Shown here: in pieces, positions 42,212 to 53,062 of the stretch
Position numbering within the stretch: position 1 is the stretch's first letter
How the letters are laid out: the number at the start of each line of letters is the position of its first letter
Assembly: GCF_023757625.1 (NCBI RefSeq)
Contig: NZ_JALGBZ010000003.1
Coordinates: forward strand, 186,001-250,000
Length of the DNA stretch: 64,000 nucleotides
Direction of reading: 5' to 3'
Source of the DNA: Halomonas sp. S3-1-1
GTDB lineage: Bacteria > Pseudomonadota > Gammaproteobacteria > Pseudomonadales > Halomonadaceae
Translations under genes and position numbers: made by a program
Notes under the pieces: generated by a model
Database searches by the model: none
What the model was told of the DNA's origin: nothing
The model's input: only the letters and a program-made list of their open reading frames with translations

Positions 42212-43540
42212 ATGCCCGCCGAATTTCTAAAACACCCTTTCATGAGCGGCCAGGCGCTTGGCGCCTGCGATGAAAATGCCATGGTCGACGCCATGCTGGC
42301 CTTCGAGCTGGCGCTGGCCGAGGTTCAGCAAGCAAGCGGCGCGGTGCCCGGCGGCGCGGCCGAGCGGATGCGTGAGCAGCTTCAAAGCGTGAACTTCGAC
42401 ACGGCGGCGATTGCTCAAGGGATCGCCACCGGCGGCAACGCAGCGATTCCCTTCGTCAAGCAAGGGCGCGGTCTGCTCGACGATGACCTCAAACGCTACT
42501 GGCATCAGGGCGCGACCAGCCAGGACGTTATCGATTCGGCCCTGATGCTGCTGCTCAAGGCGCGCCTGAAAGCGCTGGACGAGTGGCTTTTGCGCTGCCG
42601 CGCGGCGGCCATCGCGCTGATGCAGGCGCACGCCGAAACGCCCATGGTCGGGCGCACGCTGATGCAGCAGGCGCTGCCGATCACCTTCGGCGTCAAAGTG
42701 GCTCACTGGGCGGTGGGACTCGAGCAGGCGCGGCGGCGCTTGATGGAAATCGAGCTTCCGCTGCAGTTCGGCGGCGCGGTGGGTGTGCATTCCGGGTGGG
42801 AGGCAGAGGGCCTCGAGTGGATGGACGCGCTGGCAACGCGACTGGGCCTGGCTTCGCCGGTGCTGCCCTGGCATACCGACCGCTATCCGGTGCATGCGCT
42901 CGTCACCGCGCTCGATGCCGTGGCCGCCGCGGCCGACAAGATCGCCTTGGATATTTCCCTGATGACTCAGACCGAAATCGGTGAGGTGGCCGAGCCCGCC
43001 GCCCCCGGCATGGGCGAATCCTCGTCAATGCCCCACAAGCGCAATCCGGTGCGCTGCGCGCTGATCAGAAGTGCGGCGCGCCAGGTCCACGGTCATGCCG
43101 GCGTCGTCCTCAACGCTGCTGCCCAGCCGCTGGAGCGGGGGCTGGGCGAGTGGCACGCGGAGTGGGCGCCGATGACCGAGAGCGCGCTGCTGGTGGAGGG
43201 GGCGCTTGAGCAGACCGCGACGCTGCTTGAAGGGCTCGAGGTGCATACCGAAAGGATGCGTCGCAATCTCTCGGCCACCGGTGGCGGCATCATGGCCGAG
43301 CCGGTGGCCAAGCTGCTGGCGCCGGCGCTGGGCGCCGACAAGGCGAAGTCCATAAGTGCCGATGCCGCCGAGCAGGCCCGGCGTGAGGCGCGCCCCTACG
43401 CCGACGTGCTCTTTGAATACCCCGACGTTGCCGACGCCGTGACGCGCGAGGCGCTCGACCAGGCGTGCGATCCCGCTTTATACCTTGGTAGCAGCATTTT
43501 ACAGGTGACGCGCACCAAAAAGTGGCTCGAGAATCGGTAA
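42212..43540 (+). CDS. pcaB: 3-carboxy-cis,cis-muconate cycloisomerase
   Basis: PcaB forms 4-carboxymuconolactone from carboxymuconate in protocatechuate breakdown. It has 442 residues from ATG 42212, nine bases after AAGGAGAG; the GTG at 42203 overlaps that ribosome site. It belongs to the fumarase/aspartase superfamily, with the signature GESSSMPHKRNPVRC and the earlier HQGATSQDVIDSA. A PcaR-type operator precedes it. It is followed by a 185-base gap and pcaI. Confidence 0.94.
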   Translation: MPAEFLKHPFMSGQALGACDENAMVDAMLAFELALAEVQQASGAVPGGAAERMREQLQSVNFDTAAIAQGIATGGNAAIPFVKQGRGLLDDDLKRYWHQGATSQDVIDSALMLLLKARLKALDEWLLRCRAAAIALMQAHAETPMVGRTLMQQALPITFGVKVAHWAVGLEQARRRLMEIELPLQFGGAVGVHSGWEAEGLEWMDALATRLGLASPVLPWHTDRYPVHALVTALDAVAAAADKIALDISLMTQTEIGEVAEPAAPGMGESSSMPHKRNPVRCALIRSAARQVHGHAGVVLNAAAQPLERGLGEWHAEWAPMTESALLVEGALEQTATLLEGLEVHTERMRRNLSATGGGIMAEPVAKLLAPALGADKAKSISADAAEQARREARPYADVLFEYPDVADAVTREALDQACDPALYLGSSILQVTRTKKWLENR

Positions 43541-43668
43541 GTTATTGAACAGAAAAAGCTAATTTCCAAGTGGCCGTTTCGATTGTGACGACGTGGTTTG
43601 CTTCCGAGCAGGGGCGACATTTGACGCTTGTGCCGTGGCGCAGTAATTTGTTCGTACTAAGAATCTAT

Positions 43669-43683
43669 GTTCGCCTTGCGAAC
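43669..43683. promoter_or_regulatory. PcaR-type operator before pcaI
   Basis: GTTCG-CCTTG-CGAAC has perfect arms and lies 42 bases before the pcaI ATG. The flanks extend the symmetry as TGTTCG and CGAACA. Confidence 0.75.
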
Positions 43684-43725
43684 ATATAGGCAGATGATCC
43701 CCACTGTTCGTCAAGAGGCAATGCT

Positions 43726-44544
43726 ATGGCCGAGTTCCTCAGCTTGCATGACGCGGTCGCCCGTTACGTTGAAGACGGCGCGACCGTGGCCATGGAAGGC
43801 TTTACCCATCTCATCCCGTTCGCGGCGGGCCACGAAGTCATTCGTCAGCAAAAGCGCGACCTCACCCTCATTCGCATGACGCCGGACATCATCTACGATC
43901 AACTGATCGGCGCCGGCTGCGCGAAAAAGGTGATCTTCTCTTGGGGCGGCAACCCGGGCGTGGGCTCGCTGCACCGCCTGCGCGACGCCGTCGAGAAGGG
44001 CTGGCCGCATAAGGTCGAGATTCTCGAGCATAGCCACGCCGCCATGGCCTGCGCGTTCGAAGCGGGGGCGGCGGGCCTGCCGCTGGCGGTGCTGCGCGGC
44101 TACGTGGGAAGCGAGCTGCCCAGCGTTAACGACCAGATCAAGTTCATCGAGTGCCCGTTCACCGGCGAGCGGCTGGCGGCGGTGCCGTCGGTGCGCCCGG
44201 ACGTCTCGATCATTCACGCCCAGCGCGCGGACCGCCAAGGCAACGTGCTGGTCGAAGGCATCGTCGGCGTGCAGAAGGAAGCCGTGCTGGCGGCCAAACA
44301 CAGCATCGTCACGGTCGAGGAGATCGTCGATGATCTCGACACTCACCCCAATGCCTGCGTGATTCCCGGCTGGGCGATCAGTGCCATTGCGGTCGCCGAA
44401 AAAGGCGCGCTGCCTTCCTATACCCACGGCTATTACGGGCGCAGCAACCGCTTTTACAAGGAGTGGGATGCCATCGCCCGTGACCGCGATACCTTCACCC
44501 AGTGGCTTGACGAAAACGTGCATCAAACAGGGGAGAGCGCCTGA
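43726..44544 (+). CDS. pcaI: 3-oxoadipate CoA-transferase subunit A
   Basis: PcaI with PcaJ moves CoA from succinyl-CoA to 3-oxoadipate. It has 272 residues, of the longer PcaI/CatI type. Marks are TVAMEGFTHLIPFAAGHE near the N-terminus, SWGGNPGVGSLHRLRDA, and ADRQGNVLVEGIVGVQKEAV. The gene follows a PcaR-type operator and an AAGAGG ribosome site. It overlaps pcaJ by one base (TGATG). The order is pcaI-pcaJ-pcaF-pcaL in one operon. Confidence 0.94.
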   Translation: MAEFLSLHDAVARYVEDGATVAMEGFTHLIPFAAGHEVIRQQKRDLTLIRMTPDIIYDQLIGAGCAKKVIFSWGGNPGVGSLHRLRDAVEKGWPHKVEILEHSHAAMACAFEAGAAGLPLAVLRGYVGSELPSVNDQIKFIECPFTGERLAAVPSVRPDVSIIHAQRADRQGNVLVEGIVGVQKEAVLAAKHSIVTVEEIVDDLDTHPNACVIPGWAISAIAVAEKGALPSYTHGYYGRSNRFYKEWDAIARDRDTFTQWLDENVHQTGESA

Positions 44545-45317
44545 TGAGTCTCGAATACACGTCTTCTGAAATGATGACCGTCACCGCCGCCCGGGCGCTC
44601 GAGAACGGGTCGACCTGCTTCGTGGGCATTGGTCTGCCCTCGGAAGCCGCTAACCTGGCGCGCCTGACCCACGCCCCCGATGTGGTACTGATCTACGAGT
44701 CCGGTACGCTGCAGACCAAGCCCAACGTGCTGCCGCTGTCCATTGGCGACGGCGAGCTTGCCGAAACTGCGCTGACCACCGTTGCGGTGCCGGAGATGTT
44801 TCGCTACTGGTTGCAAGGCGGCAAGATCGATGTCGGTTTCTTGGGTACCGCTCAGATCGACAAGTACTGCAACCTCAACACTACGCTGATCGGCGACTAC
44901 CGTGAGCCAAAAGTGCGCCTGCCGGGCGGCGGCGGCGCGCCCGAGATCGCCACCAACGCCGGCGAGGTGTTCATTACTCTCAAGCACTCCCACCGTGCGT
45001 TCGTAGAGAAGGTTGATTTCGTCACCACCCTCGGCTTTGGCCGCGATGGCAAGGGTCGCGATAACGTGCCCAACATCGGCAAGGGCCCGACCCGGGTGAT
45101 TTCTGATCTGTGCGTCATGAAGCCCGACCCGGAGACCAAAGAGCTGGTCGTGGTGTCGCTGCATCCGGGCGTGACCCGCGAGCAGGTACAGGACGCCACC
45201 GGCTGGGAGATTCGCTTCGCCGAGCAGTTGGAAAGCACCCCGGAGCCCGACGAGAACGAGCTGACTATTCTTCGCGAGCTGAAAGAGCGCACCGATCGCG
45301 CCCACGCCGGCCAGTAA
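44544..45317 (+). CDS. pcaJ: 3-oxoadipate CoA-transferase subunit B
   Basis: This is the second subunit of 3-oxoadipate CoA-transferase, with 257 residues. The catalytic glutamate lies in [13 protein letters not shown]. The stretches [18 protein letters not shown] and [17 protein letters not shown] are typical of PcaJ/CatJ. It starts on the last base of the pcaI stop, so translation is coupled. pcaF follows after ten bases. Confidence 0.94.
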   Translation: MSLEYTSSEMMTVTAARALENGSTCFVGIGLPSEAANLARLTHAPDVVLIYESGTLQTKPNVLPLSIGDGELAETALTTVAVPEMFRYWLQGGKIDVGFLGTAQIDKYCNLNTTLIGDYREPKVRLPGGGGAPEIATNAGEVFITLKHSHRAFVEKVDFVTTLGFGRDGKGRDNVPNIGKGPTRVISDLCVMKPDPETKELVVVSLHPGVTREQVQDATGWEIRFAEQLESTPEPDENELTILRELKERTDRAHAGQ

Positions 45318-45327
45318 GGAGCTGAAC

Positions 45328-46530
45328 ATGAGCGATGTCTATCTGTGTCACCCCCGCCGCACGGCGGTCGGCCGCTTCGGCGGAACACTTGCCCCGGTAC
45401 GTCCGGACGATATGGCCGCCACGATTTTCAAGGCCGTTCTTGCCGAGGCACCACAGCTCGATCCGGCGGCCATCGAGGAAGTCTTCATGGGCTGCGCCAA
45501 CCAGGCCGGCGAAGACAACCGCAACGTGGCGCGCATGTCGTCGCTTTTAGCGGGCATTCCCACCAGCGTTCCCGGCACCACCATGAACCGCCTGTGCGGG
45601 TCGGGCATGGACGCCGTGGGCACCGCGTTTCGCGCCATCAAGGCGGGCGAAATGGCGCTCGCCTTGGCCGGCGGCGTGGAGTCGATGTCCCGCGCGCCTT
45701 ACGTGATGGGCAAGGCCGACAGCGCCTACTCGCGTGGCCAAAAAATCGAGGACACCACCATCGGCTGGCGCTTCGTCAATCCGATCATGAAAAAGTCCTT
45801 CGGCATCGACTCCATGCCGGAAACGGCGGAAAACGTCGCCGAGCAGTTCAACATTTCTCGGGAAGATCAGGATGCCTTCGCGCTGCGCTCCCAGCAAAAA
45901 GCCGCCGCTGCGCAAAAGGCCGGGCGCTTTACTCGCGAGATCACCGCCATCGAGATCCCCCGGCGCAAGCAGGAGCCGCTGGTATTCGACACCGACGAGC
46001 ATCCGCGGGAAACGACGCTCGAGAAGCTCGCCGGGCTTCCCACGCCGTTTCGTGACGGCGGCAGTGTCACCGCCGGCAACGCCTCCGGTGTCAACGACGG
46101 CGCCGCCGCCATGCTGGTGGCAAGCGACGAGGCGGTGAAGCGTCACGGTCTTGAGCCGATGGCGAAGATCATCGGTATGGCCACCGCCGGCGTCGAGCCG
46201 CGCATCATGGGCTACGGCCCGGTGCCCGCGGTCAAGAAGCTGCTGGAGCGCACCGGCGTTTCGCTCGACGACATTGATGTCTTTGAGTTCAACGAAGCCT
46301 TCGCGGCTCAAGCCCTGGCCTGCATGCGCGACTTAGGGCTTGCGGACGACGACCCGCGGGTCAACCCCAACGGCGGTGCGATTGCGCTCGGCCACCCGCT
46401 CGGCATGTCCGGCGCGCGGCTGTTGCTCACCGCCGCCCATGAATTACAGCAAAGCGGCAAGCGCTACGCGCTGTGCACCATGTGCGTCGGTGTCGGCCAG
46501 GGCATCGCCACGCTGATCGAACGCGCTTAA
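45328..46530 (+). CDS. pcaF: 3-oxoadipyl-CoA thiolase
   Basis: PcaF cleaves 3-oxoadipyl-CoA to succinyl-CoA and acetyl-CoA, the last step of the pathway. It has 400 residues. Catalytic Cys90 lies in [14 protein letters not shown], the catalytic His in [14 protein letters not shown], and the second Cys in [28 protein letters not shown] near the N-terminus is typical of PcaF. The gene lies ten bases after pcaJ and ten before pcaL. Confidence 0.94.
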   Translation: MSDVYLCHPRRTAVGRFGGTLAPVRPDDMAATIFKAVLAEAPQLDPAAIEEVFMGCANQAGEDNRNVARMSSLLAGIPTSVPGTTMNRLCGSGMDAVGTAFRAIKAGEMALALAGGVESMSRAPYVMGKADSAYSRGQKIEDTTIGWRFVNPIMKKSFGIDSMPETAENVAEQFNISREDQDAFALRSQQKAAAAQKAGRFTREITAIEIPRRKQEPLVFDTDEHPRETTLEKLAGLPTPFRDGGSVTAGNASGVNDGAAAMLVASDEAVKRHGLEPMAKIIGMATAGVEPRIMGYGPVPAVKKLLERTGVSLDDIDVFEFNEAFAAQALACMRDLGLADDDPRVNPNGGAIALGHPLGMSGARLLLTAAHELQQSGKRYALCTMCVGVGQGIATLIERA

Positions 46531-46540
46531 CGGAGGTTAC

Positions 46541-47710
46541 ATGGCTTATCTGGAGTTCAACGGCCGCAGCGTCGCCTATAGGCTGCTCGGCGCCCAGACC
46601 AACCCGCTGGTGGTGCTGGCACATCCGCTGGGCATGAGCCAGGCGGTATGGGACGACGTCATTCCGGCGCTGCTGCCGCGTTATCGTGTGCTGACCTGGG
46701 ACCTGCCAGGCCACGGCGCAAGCCAAGCGGTAAGTGGCGAACGCGTCACGCCCGCTGATCTGGCCAACGAGGCGCTGGCGCTGGCGGATATCGCTGGTGC
46801 TGCACGTTTTCACTTCGTGGGCACGTCCATCGGCGGGGTGATCGGTCAGCGGCTGATCGAGGCGCACGGCGACCGGCTACTGTCGGCCACGCTGACCAAC
46901 ACTGGCGCGGTCATCGGCAACCCGGAGCTATGGAATACCCGCGCCGCGCGGGTGCGTGACGAAGGGCTCAAGGCCATGGCCGAGGAGATCGTCCCGCGCT
47001 GGTTCGGCCCCAAAGCCTTTGAGGCGAGCCCCGCGCTGAAAGCGGGCTGGTGCGTGCAGATGGGCCGCGGCGACGATGAGTCCTACGCCCAGCTCTGCGA
47101 GATGCTGGGCCGCGATACCTTCACCGGGAAGCTCTCCAGTAAAGGCGTCAAGGTGCAGCTGCTCGGCGGCAGCGACGATCTCGCGACCCCGCCCGCGACC
47201 CTTGAAGTGCTTTCCGAGGAGCTTGGCGGCGCGCCGCTCGAGGTGTTCGACGGCGTGGGCCACGTGCCATCGGTCGAGGCCCCCGCGCGCTTTGCCGAGA
47301 CGCTCCTGGGCGCCATGGCCAGAGAGCTTGGCGACGTCGCCAACGACGGGGTGGCCTATGCCACCGGCCTTGAAACGCGCAAAGAGGTGCTGGGCGAGGC
47401 CCACGTCGGGCGCTCCACCGCTAACGCCAACAGCCTGGATACGCCCTTCCAGCAGATGATCACGCGCCTGGCCTGGGGCGAGCTCTGGAGCAACGAGGAT
47501 CTCACCCGGCGCGAACGCAGCATGATCACCACCGGCATTTTGGCGGCGCTTGGCCGTGAAGAGCTGACGCTGCACCTGAAAACGGCTCAACGTATCGGTT
47601 TGAGCGAGGCCGAGCTTCGCCAGGTGCTGATGCACGTGGCCATCTATGCAGGCGTCCCAGCCGCCAATCACGCCTTTGCGCTGGCCAAGGAGCTGGGCTG
47701 GGGGGAATAA
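46541..47710 (+). CDS. pcaL: PcaL: 3-oxoadipate enol-lactonase fused to 4-carboxymuconolactone decarboxylase
   Basis: This fusion protein of 389 residues performs two consecutive steps. The N-terminal half (about 1-255) is an alpha/beta hydrolase, PcaD, with the nucleophile Ser96 in VGTSIGGVIG and the late histidine in GVGHVPSVE. The C-terminal part (about 265-389) is PcaC, with VGRSTANANSLDTPFQQMITR, RRERSMITTGILAALGR and HVAIYAGVPAANHAF. No separate pcaC or pcaD is seen in the window, which fits. Such fusions are known in actinobacteria and some proteobacteria. The next gene starts 70 bases after the stop. Confidence 0.93.
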   Translation: MAYLEFNGRSVAYRLLGAQTNPLVVLAHPLGMSQAVWDDVIPALLPRYRVLTWDLPGHGASQAVSGERVTPADLANEALALADIAGAARFHFVGTSIGGVIGQRLIEAHGDRLLSATLTNTGAVIGNPELWNTRAARVRDEGLKAMAEEIVPRWFGPKAFEASPALKAGWCVQMGRGDDESYAQLCEMLGRDTFTGKLSSKGVKVQLLGGSDDLATPPATLEVLSEELGGAPLEVFDGVGHVPSVEAPARFAETLLGAMARELGDVANDGVAYATGLETRKEVLGEAHVGRSTANANSLDTPFQQMITRLAWGELWSNEDLTRRERSMITTGILAALGREELTLHLKTAQRIGLSEAELRQVLMHVAIYAGVPAANHAFALAKELGWGE

Positions 47711-47780
47711 TCGCCGGGATGACGACGCATCACCAATAACAATTCATGCACCCCGCTCGTGCATTCACCGGAGCCATACC

Positions 47781-49232
47781 ATGACCCCAGTTCAGCTCTT
47801 AATCGACGGGCAATCGTGCCCTGCCTCAGAGGGCGCCACCTTTGATCGCTGTAATCCGCTCAGCGGTGAGACGGTTTCTCGAACGGCGGCGGCGTCGCCG
47901 ACCGACGCCGGGCGCGCCGTGGAAGCGGCAGAGCGCGCGTTCCCGGCCTGGTCAAAAACGGGCCCTGGCGAGCGGCGTGCCAAACTCAACAAGGCCGCCG
48001 ACCTGATGGAGGCGCGTCAGCAAGCGTTTATCGACGCCATGGTGGATGAAACCGGGGCGACGCCAGGCTGGGCCGGATTCAACGTAATGGTAGCGGCCGA
48101 CGTACTGCGCGAGTCGGCGGCGCTGACGACGCAGATCCAGGGGGATGTGATTCCCTCGAACGTGCCCAACAGCATGGCGATGGGTGTGCGCGTCCCCTGC
48201 GGTGTGGTGGTCGGCATCGCGCCCTGGAATGCGCCGATCATCCTCGGCACCCGGGCGCTGGCCGGGCCGCTGGCCTGTGGTAATAGCGTCATCCTGAAAG
48301 CCTCGGAGATGTGCCCGAACACCCACGCACTGATTGGGGAGGTGCTGCATGACGCCGGCTTGGGTGACGGTGTGGTCAACGTCATCCACAACGATCCGAC
48401 ACAGGCGGCGGCCGTGGTCAGCGCACTGATCGAGCATCCAGCGGTGCGGCGAGTCAACTTTACCGGCTCCACCCACGTCGGGCGGATTATCGCCGAGCAG
48501 GCCGCCAGACATTTGAAGCCCGTGTTGCTGGAGTTGGGTGGAAAAGCGCCGTTTCTGGTGCTCGACGATGCGGACATCGATGCGGCGGTCGATGCGGCGG
48601 CCTTCGGGGCCTTCTTCAATCAGGGGCAGATTTGCATGTCCACCGAGCGCTTGATTGTTGATGAAACGGTCGCCGACGAATTCGCCGAGAAGCTTGCGGC
48701 GAAAGCGAAAACGCTGCTGGCCGGGAACCCGCGCGACGAGGGTAATGCTCTGGGCACGCTCATTTCATCGGCCGCCGGCGACAAGCTCAACGAGCTGATC
48801 GACGATGCCACTGGTAAGGGCGCACGGCTCGCCTGTGGTGGCAAGGCCGACGGGGTGATCATGCAGCCGACGCTGCTTGACAACGTCTCCTCGACGATGC
48901 GCCTCTACGCTGAGGAGTCCTTTGGTCCGCTGGCCGCGATGATGCGCGTCAAGGGCGAAGAGGAGGCCATCCGCATCGCCAACGACAGCGAGTACGGCCT
49001 ATCCGGCGCGGTGTTTACTCGTGATAGCGCCCGCGGGCTGCGCGTGGCCGGCCAGATCGTCACCGGCATCTGTCATATCAATGCGCCCACGGTACATGAC
49101 GAGCCTCAGATGCCGTTTGGCGGCGTCAAAAACAGCGGTTATGGCCGGTTCGGCGGCAAGGCGGTGATCGAGGAGTTCACCGACCTGCGCTGGATGACGC
49201 TTCAGACCGGCCCGCGCCACTATCCCATCTGA
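47781..49232 (+). CDS. Aromatic aldehyde dehydrogenase (benzaldehyde/vanillin type)
   Basis: This NAD(P)-dependent aldehyde dehydrogenase has 483 residues from ATG 47781. The catalytic Cys lies in FNQGQICMSTERL, the general-base Glu in LLELGGKAP, and the cofactor region is NFTGSTHVGRI. The sequence style (VPCGVVVGIAPWNAPIILG, FGGVKNSGYGRFGG) fits the benzaldehyde, vanillin and salicylaldehyde dehydrogenase branch. It lies between pcaL and a LysR-benzoylformate decarboxylase pair, so it most likely oxidises the aldehyde that the decarboxylase produces. A terminator follows. Confidence 0.87.
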   Translation: MTPVQLLIDGQSCPASEGATFDRCNPLSGETVSRTAAASPTDAGRAVEAAERAFPAWSKTGPGERRAKLNKAADLMEARQQAFIDAMVDETGATPGWAGFNVMVAADVLRESAALTTQIQGDVIPSNVPNSMAMGVRVPCGVVVGIAPWNAPIILGTRALAGPLACGNSVILKASEMCPNTHALIGEVLHDAGLGDGVVNVIHNDPTQAAAVVSALIEHPAVRRVNFTGSTHVGRIIAEQAARHLKPVLLELGGKAPFLVLDDADIDAAVDAAAFGAFFNQGQICMSTERLIVDETVADEFAEKLAAKAKTLLAGNPRDEGNALGTLISSAAGDKLNELIDDATGKGARLACGGKADGVIMQPTLLDNVSSTMRLYAEESFGPLAAMMRVKGEEEAIRIANDSEYGLSGAVFTRDSARGLRVAGQIVTGICHINAPTVHDEPQMPFGGVKNSGYGRFGGKAVIEEFTDLRWMTLQTGPRHYPI

Positions 49233-49272
49233 GATCGGCAGCTTGGCCCACCTTGATTGATGACCCCGAAAG

Positions 49273-49297
49273 CGGCGCCTGGTGCGCCGTTTTTTTT
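49273..49297 (+). terminator. Rho-independent terminator after the aldehyde dehydrogenase gene
   Basis: The stem CGGCGC / GCGCCG with loop CTGGT is followed by eight T. It ends the pcaIJFL-aldehyde dehydrogenase transcript and separates it from the converging LysR gene. Confidence 0.85.
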
Positions 49298-49323
49298 GGG
49301 CCACACCGCGCCAAGGCTACGCT

Positions 49324-50223
49324 CTACGCTCGCTGCACGGCGGTGACGGCGTCGATCACGGTCGCGCAGAACCATCGCTGTGGCGCCGCGCTGCGGGGCT
49401 GGGCGTGCCAGTGTAGCGCCACGTCGAAGCCTGGCACCGCGAAGGGGAGTTCGTGGACCTTGAGCCTGGCATCCGCGAAACGTGCGGCGATCTGCAGCGG
49501 CAGGATCGCGATGAGGTCGCTGCCCTGAAGAACCTGAGGAAGCACCGAGAAGTGCGAAAGCGACAGGCTCACCTTGCGCTCGATGCCACGCTGCGTCAGC
49601 ACCTCCTCGACCAGGCCGTGGCCCGATGAGGAGGCGATCGATACGTGCCTACCATGAATGAATCGCTCGAGGCTGAAGTCGTCGGCTGGGCTGCCTTGCT
49701 GGTCGAGCAGGCAGACATAGCGGTCTTCGAGTAGCACGTGCTTGTCGATGCCAGCGCCGCCGAGCGTCCGGCTACAGATCACCGCGTTGACCTTCCCGGT
49801 CGTCAGCCACTCTCGCGCCTTATCGATCTCCAGTGGTACGACCTCGAGCTCAGCCTGGGGTGCCTGAGCGTAGAAGGATTTCAAAATGGCAGGCAGCAGT
49901 GACATCTCACCCAGGTCGGTCAGCGCCAAGCGAAAACGGAGCTTGCAGCGCTCGGGCGTAAAGTGACGGCTGCCGTCGATGGTGTCGTTGATCTGTCGCA
50001 AGGCTTCTTTCAGCGACGGATAGAGCTGACGCGCCACAGTGGTGGGCTCCATTCCCCGGGCGGTGCGCACGAACAGCCGGTCGTCGAACAGGTCGCGGAG
50101 CCGATTCAAGGCGTAGCTGATCGACGGCTGGGTAACGTGAAGCTGCTCGGCGGCCTGGGTCACGCTGCCGGTTTCATAGAGCATCACCAAGGTGCGCATC
50201 AGATTCAAATCGACCTGCGCCAT
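49324..50223 (-). CDS. LysR-family regulator beside benzoylformate decarboxylase
   Basis: This LysR-family regulator has 299 residues. The winged helix (about 5-65) has SVTQAAEQLHVTQPSISYALNRLRDLF. The substrate-binding domain follows (LRFRLALTDLGEMSLLPAIL), in a style close to NodD/LeuO-type members. It diverges from mdlC, with 102 AT-rich bases between the starts, and so probably controls that gene and possibly the binding-protein gene after it. The effector may be mandelate or benzoylformate-like, by context only. Confidence 0.87.
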   Translation of the reverse strand: MAQVDLNLMRTLVMLYETGSVTQAAEQLHVTQPSISYALNRLRDLFDDRLFVRTARGMEPTTVARQLYPSLKEALRQINDTIDGSRHFTPERCKLRFRLALTDLGEMSLLPAILKSFYAQAPQAELEVVPLEIDKAREWLTTGKVNAVICSRTLGGAGIDKHVLLEDRYVCLLDQQGSPADDFSLERFIHGRHVSIASSSGHGLVEEVLTQRGIERKVSLSLSHFSVLPQVLQGSDLIAILPLQIAARFADARLKVHELPFAVPGFDVALHWHAQPRSAAPQRWFCATVIDAVTAVQRA

Positions 50224-50301
50224 TTTCTATAAGCCTCATCTATTTTTATAAGAAATAATATTGATTTGATTGATTATAGATAAGCCCGTTAGCGTGAATG
50301 A

Positions 50302-51906
<1,605 letters not shown>

Positions 51907-51980
51907 ATGGGCGTCAATACAGTGTCGCAACACACTCGATAATCACCATTGCTTTACAATGACAATAAGAGGATGACCTC

Positions 51981-52997
51981 ATGAAACGCGCCATCTCACA
52001 AGCCCTGATCGTTACGTTGGCCGCCACCGCATCGCTTACCGCTCACGGCGAAACGCTGCGCCTGTCTCACTTCTGGCCGTCGGCCTCCGCCGTTCATAAG
52101 GAGATATTCGAGGTCTGGGCCGACAGCGTCGAAGAGGCCTCCCAGGGCGAGCTCGACGTTCAGATATTTCCCTCTGGCACGCTGAGCAAGCCGGACCACG
52201 CCTATCAGGGAGCGGTCGACGGCATTTCCGACATCGCCGCCTCACTGCAGGGCTACACCTCCGGGCGCTTTCCCCTCTCCGAGATCGTGCAACTGCCGGG
52301 CGTCTCCAGTAGCGCCACTCAGGGTTCCTGTATCCTGCAAACGATGTTTGACGAGGGGCTCATCGACAGTGAGTACGAAGACGTTAAGGTGTTATTCCTG
52401 TTTACCACGGGCCCGGCATACCTGCATACGCGCAGCACCGAGATCGAGTCGCCGTCGGATCTGGCGGGGCTACGCATCCGCCGCCCAAGCGACGTCGCCG
52501 GAGAAATGCTCTCAAGCCTGGGGGCCGACCCGATCGGCATGCCGGCGCCGGATATCTACACCTCGCTTCAGCGCGGCGTGATGGACGGCTTGAGCTTTCC
52601 CTGGGAAGCGATGCGTGTGTTCGGTATCAACGAGCTAGTCGACTATCACCTGGAAGTACCCTACTACTCCGGCGCGGTCATGGCAGTGATGAATCGCGAT
52701 GCGTTTGAAGCGCTCTCAGATGAGGCGCGTGCGGTGATCGATCAGCATAGCGGCATGGAGTGGTCGCAGGTGGCCGGCGAGGTGTATCACCACTTGGACG
52801 CGGTGGGGCGCGACGAGGCGCTGGAACAGGGCGATACGATCCATACCGTCGAGGACCCTCTCAGTGACCCGGCGTGGGCGGGCCCACTGGAGGAGGGCAC
52901 CGAGCGCTATCTGGCACGGCTGGAGGAGCGCGGATTGGACAACGCCCGCGAGGTTTATGAGCGCGCGCTGAGCCTGCGTGACGAGTGCGGCGAGTAA
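51981..52997 (+). CDS. dctP: TRAP binding protein beside mdlC, no own membrane subunits
   Basis: This is a periplasmic receptor of 338 residues with a Sec signal peptide (LIVTLAATASLTAHG before ETLRLSHFW). It is clearly paralogous to the receptors at 55598-56623 and 59685-60716: all share RLxHxWPxxS, GYTxGRFPL, LPGV, FTTGP and GMPAPDxxTxxQRGVxDGLSF. A Cys in QGSCILQ and one near the C-terminus are conserved in all three and may form a disulfide. It lies 74 bases after mdlC. It lacks DctQ and DctM partners and probably uses the unit at 60720-62526. Its ligand is likely an aryl-glyoxylate or mandelate-like acid. Confidence 0.88.
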   Translation: MKRAISQALIVTLAATASLTAHGETLRLSHFWPSASAVHKEIFEVWADSVEEASQGELDVQIFPSGTLSKPDHAYQGAVDGISDIAASLQGYTSGRFPLSEIVQLPGVSSSATQGSCILQTMFDEGLIDSEYEDVKVLFLFTTGPAYLHTRSTEIESPSDLAGLRIRRPSDVAGEMLSSLGADPIGMPAPDIYTSLQRGVMDGLSFPWEAMRVFGINELVDYHLEVPYYSGAVMAVMNRDAFEALSDEARAVIDQHSGMEWSQVAGEVYHHLDAVGRDEALEQGDTIHTVEDPLSDPAWAGPLEEGTERYLARLEERGLDNAREVYERALSLRDECGE

Positions 52998-53007
52998 CGT
53001 CACGGTT

Positions 53008-53023
53008 TTCATGCGCGCATGAA
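53008..53023. promoter_or_regulatory. Perfect 16-base palindrome upstream of pcaQ
   Basis: TTCATGCGCGCATGAA is fully symmetric and lies between the dctP stop and the pcaQ start, 40 bases before the latter. It may be an operator or part of a hairpin at the end of dctP. The function is unknown. Confidence 0.45.
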
Positions 53024-53062
53024 TCGGCGAAGGTAGTGCTTTCGTTTCGCGGATAGAGCGCC

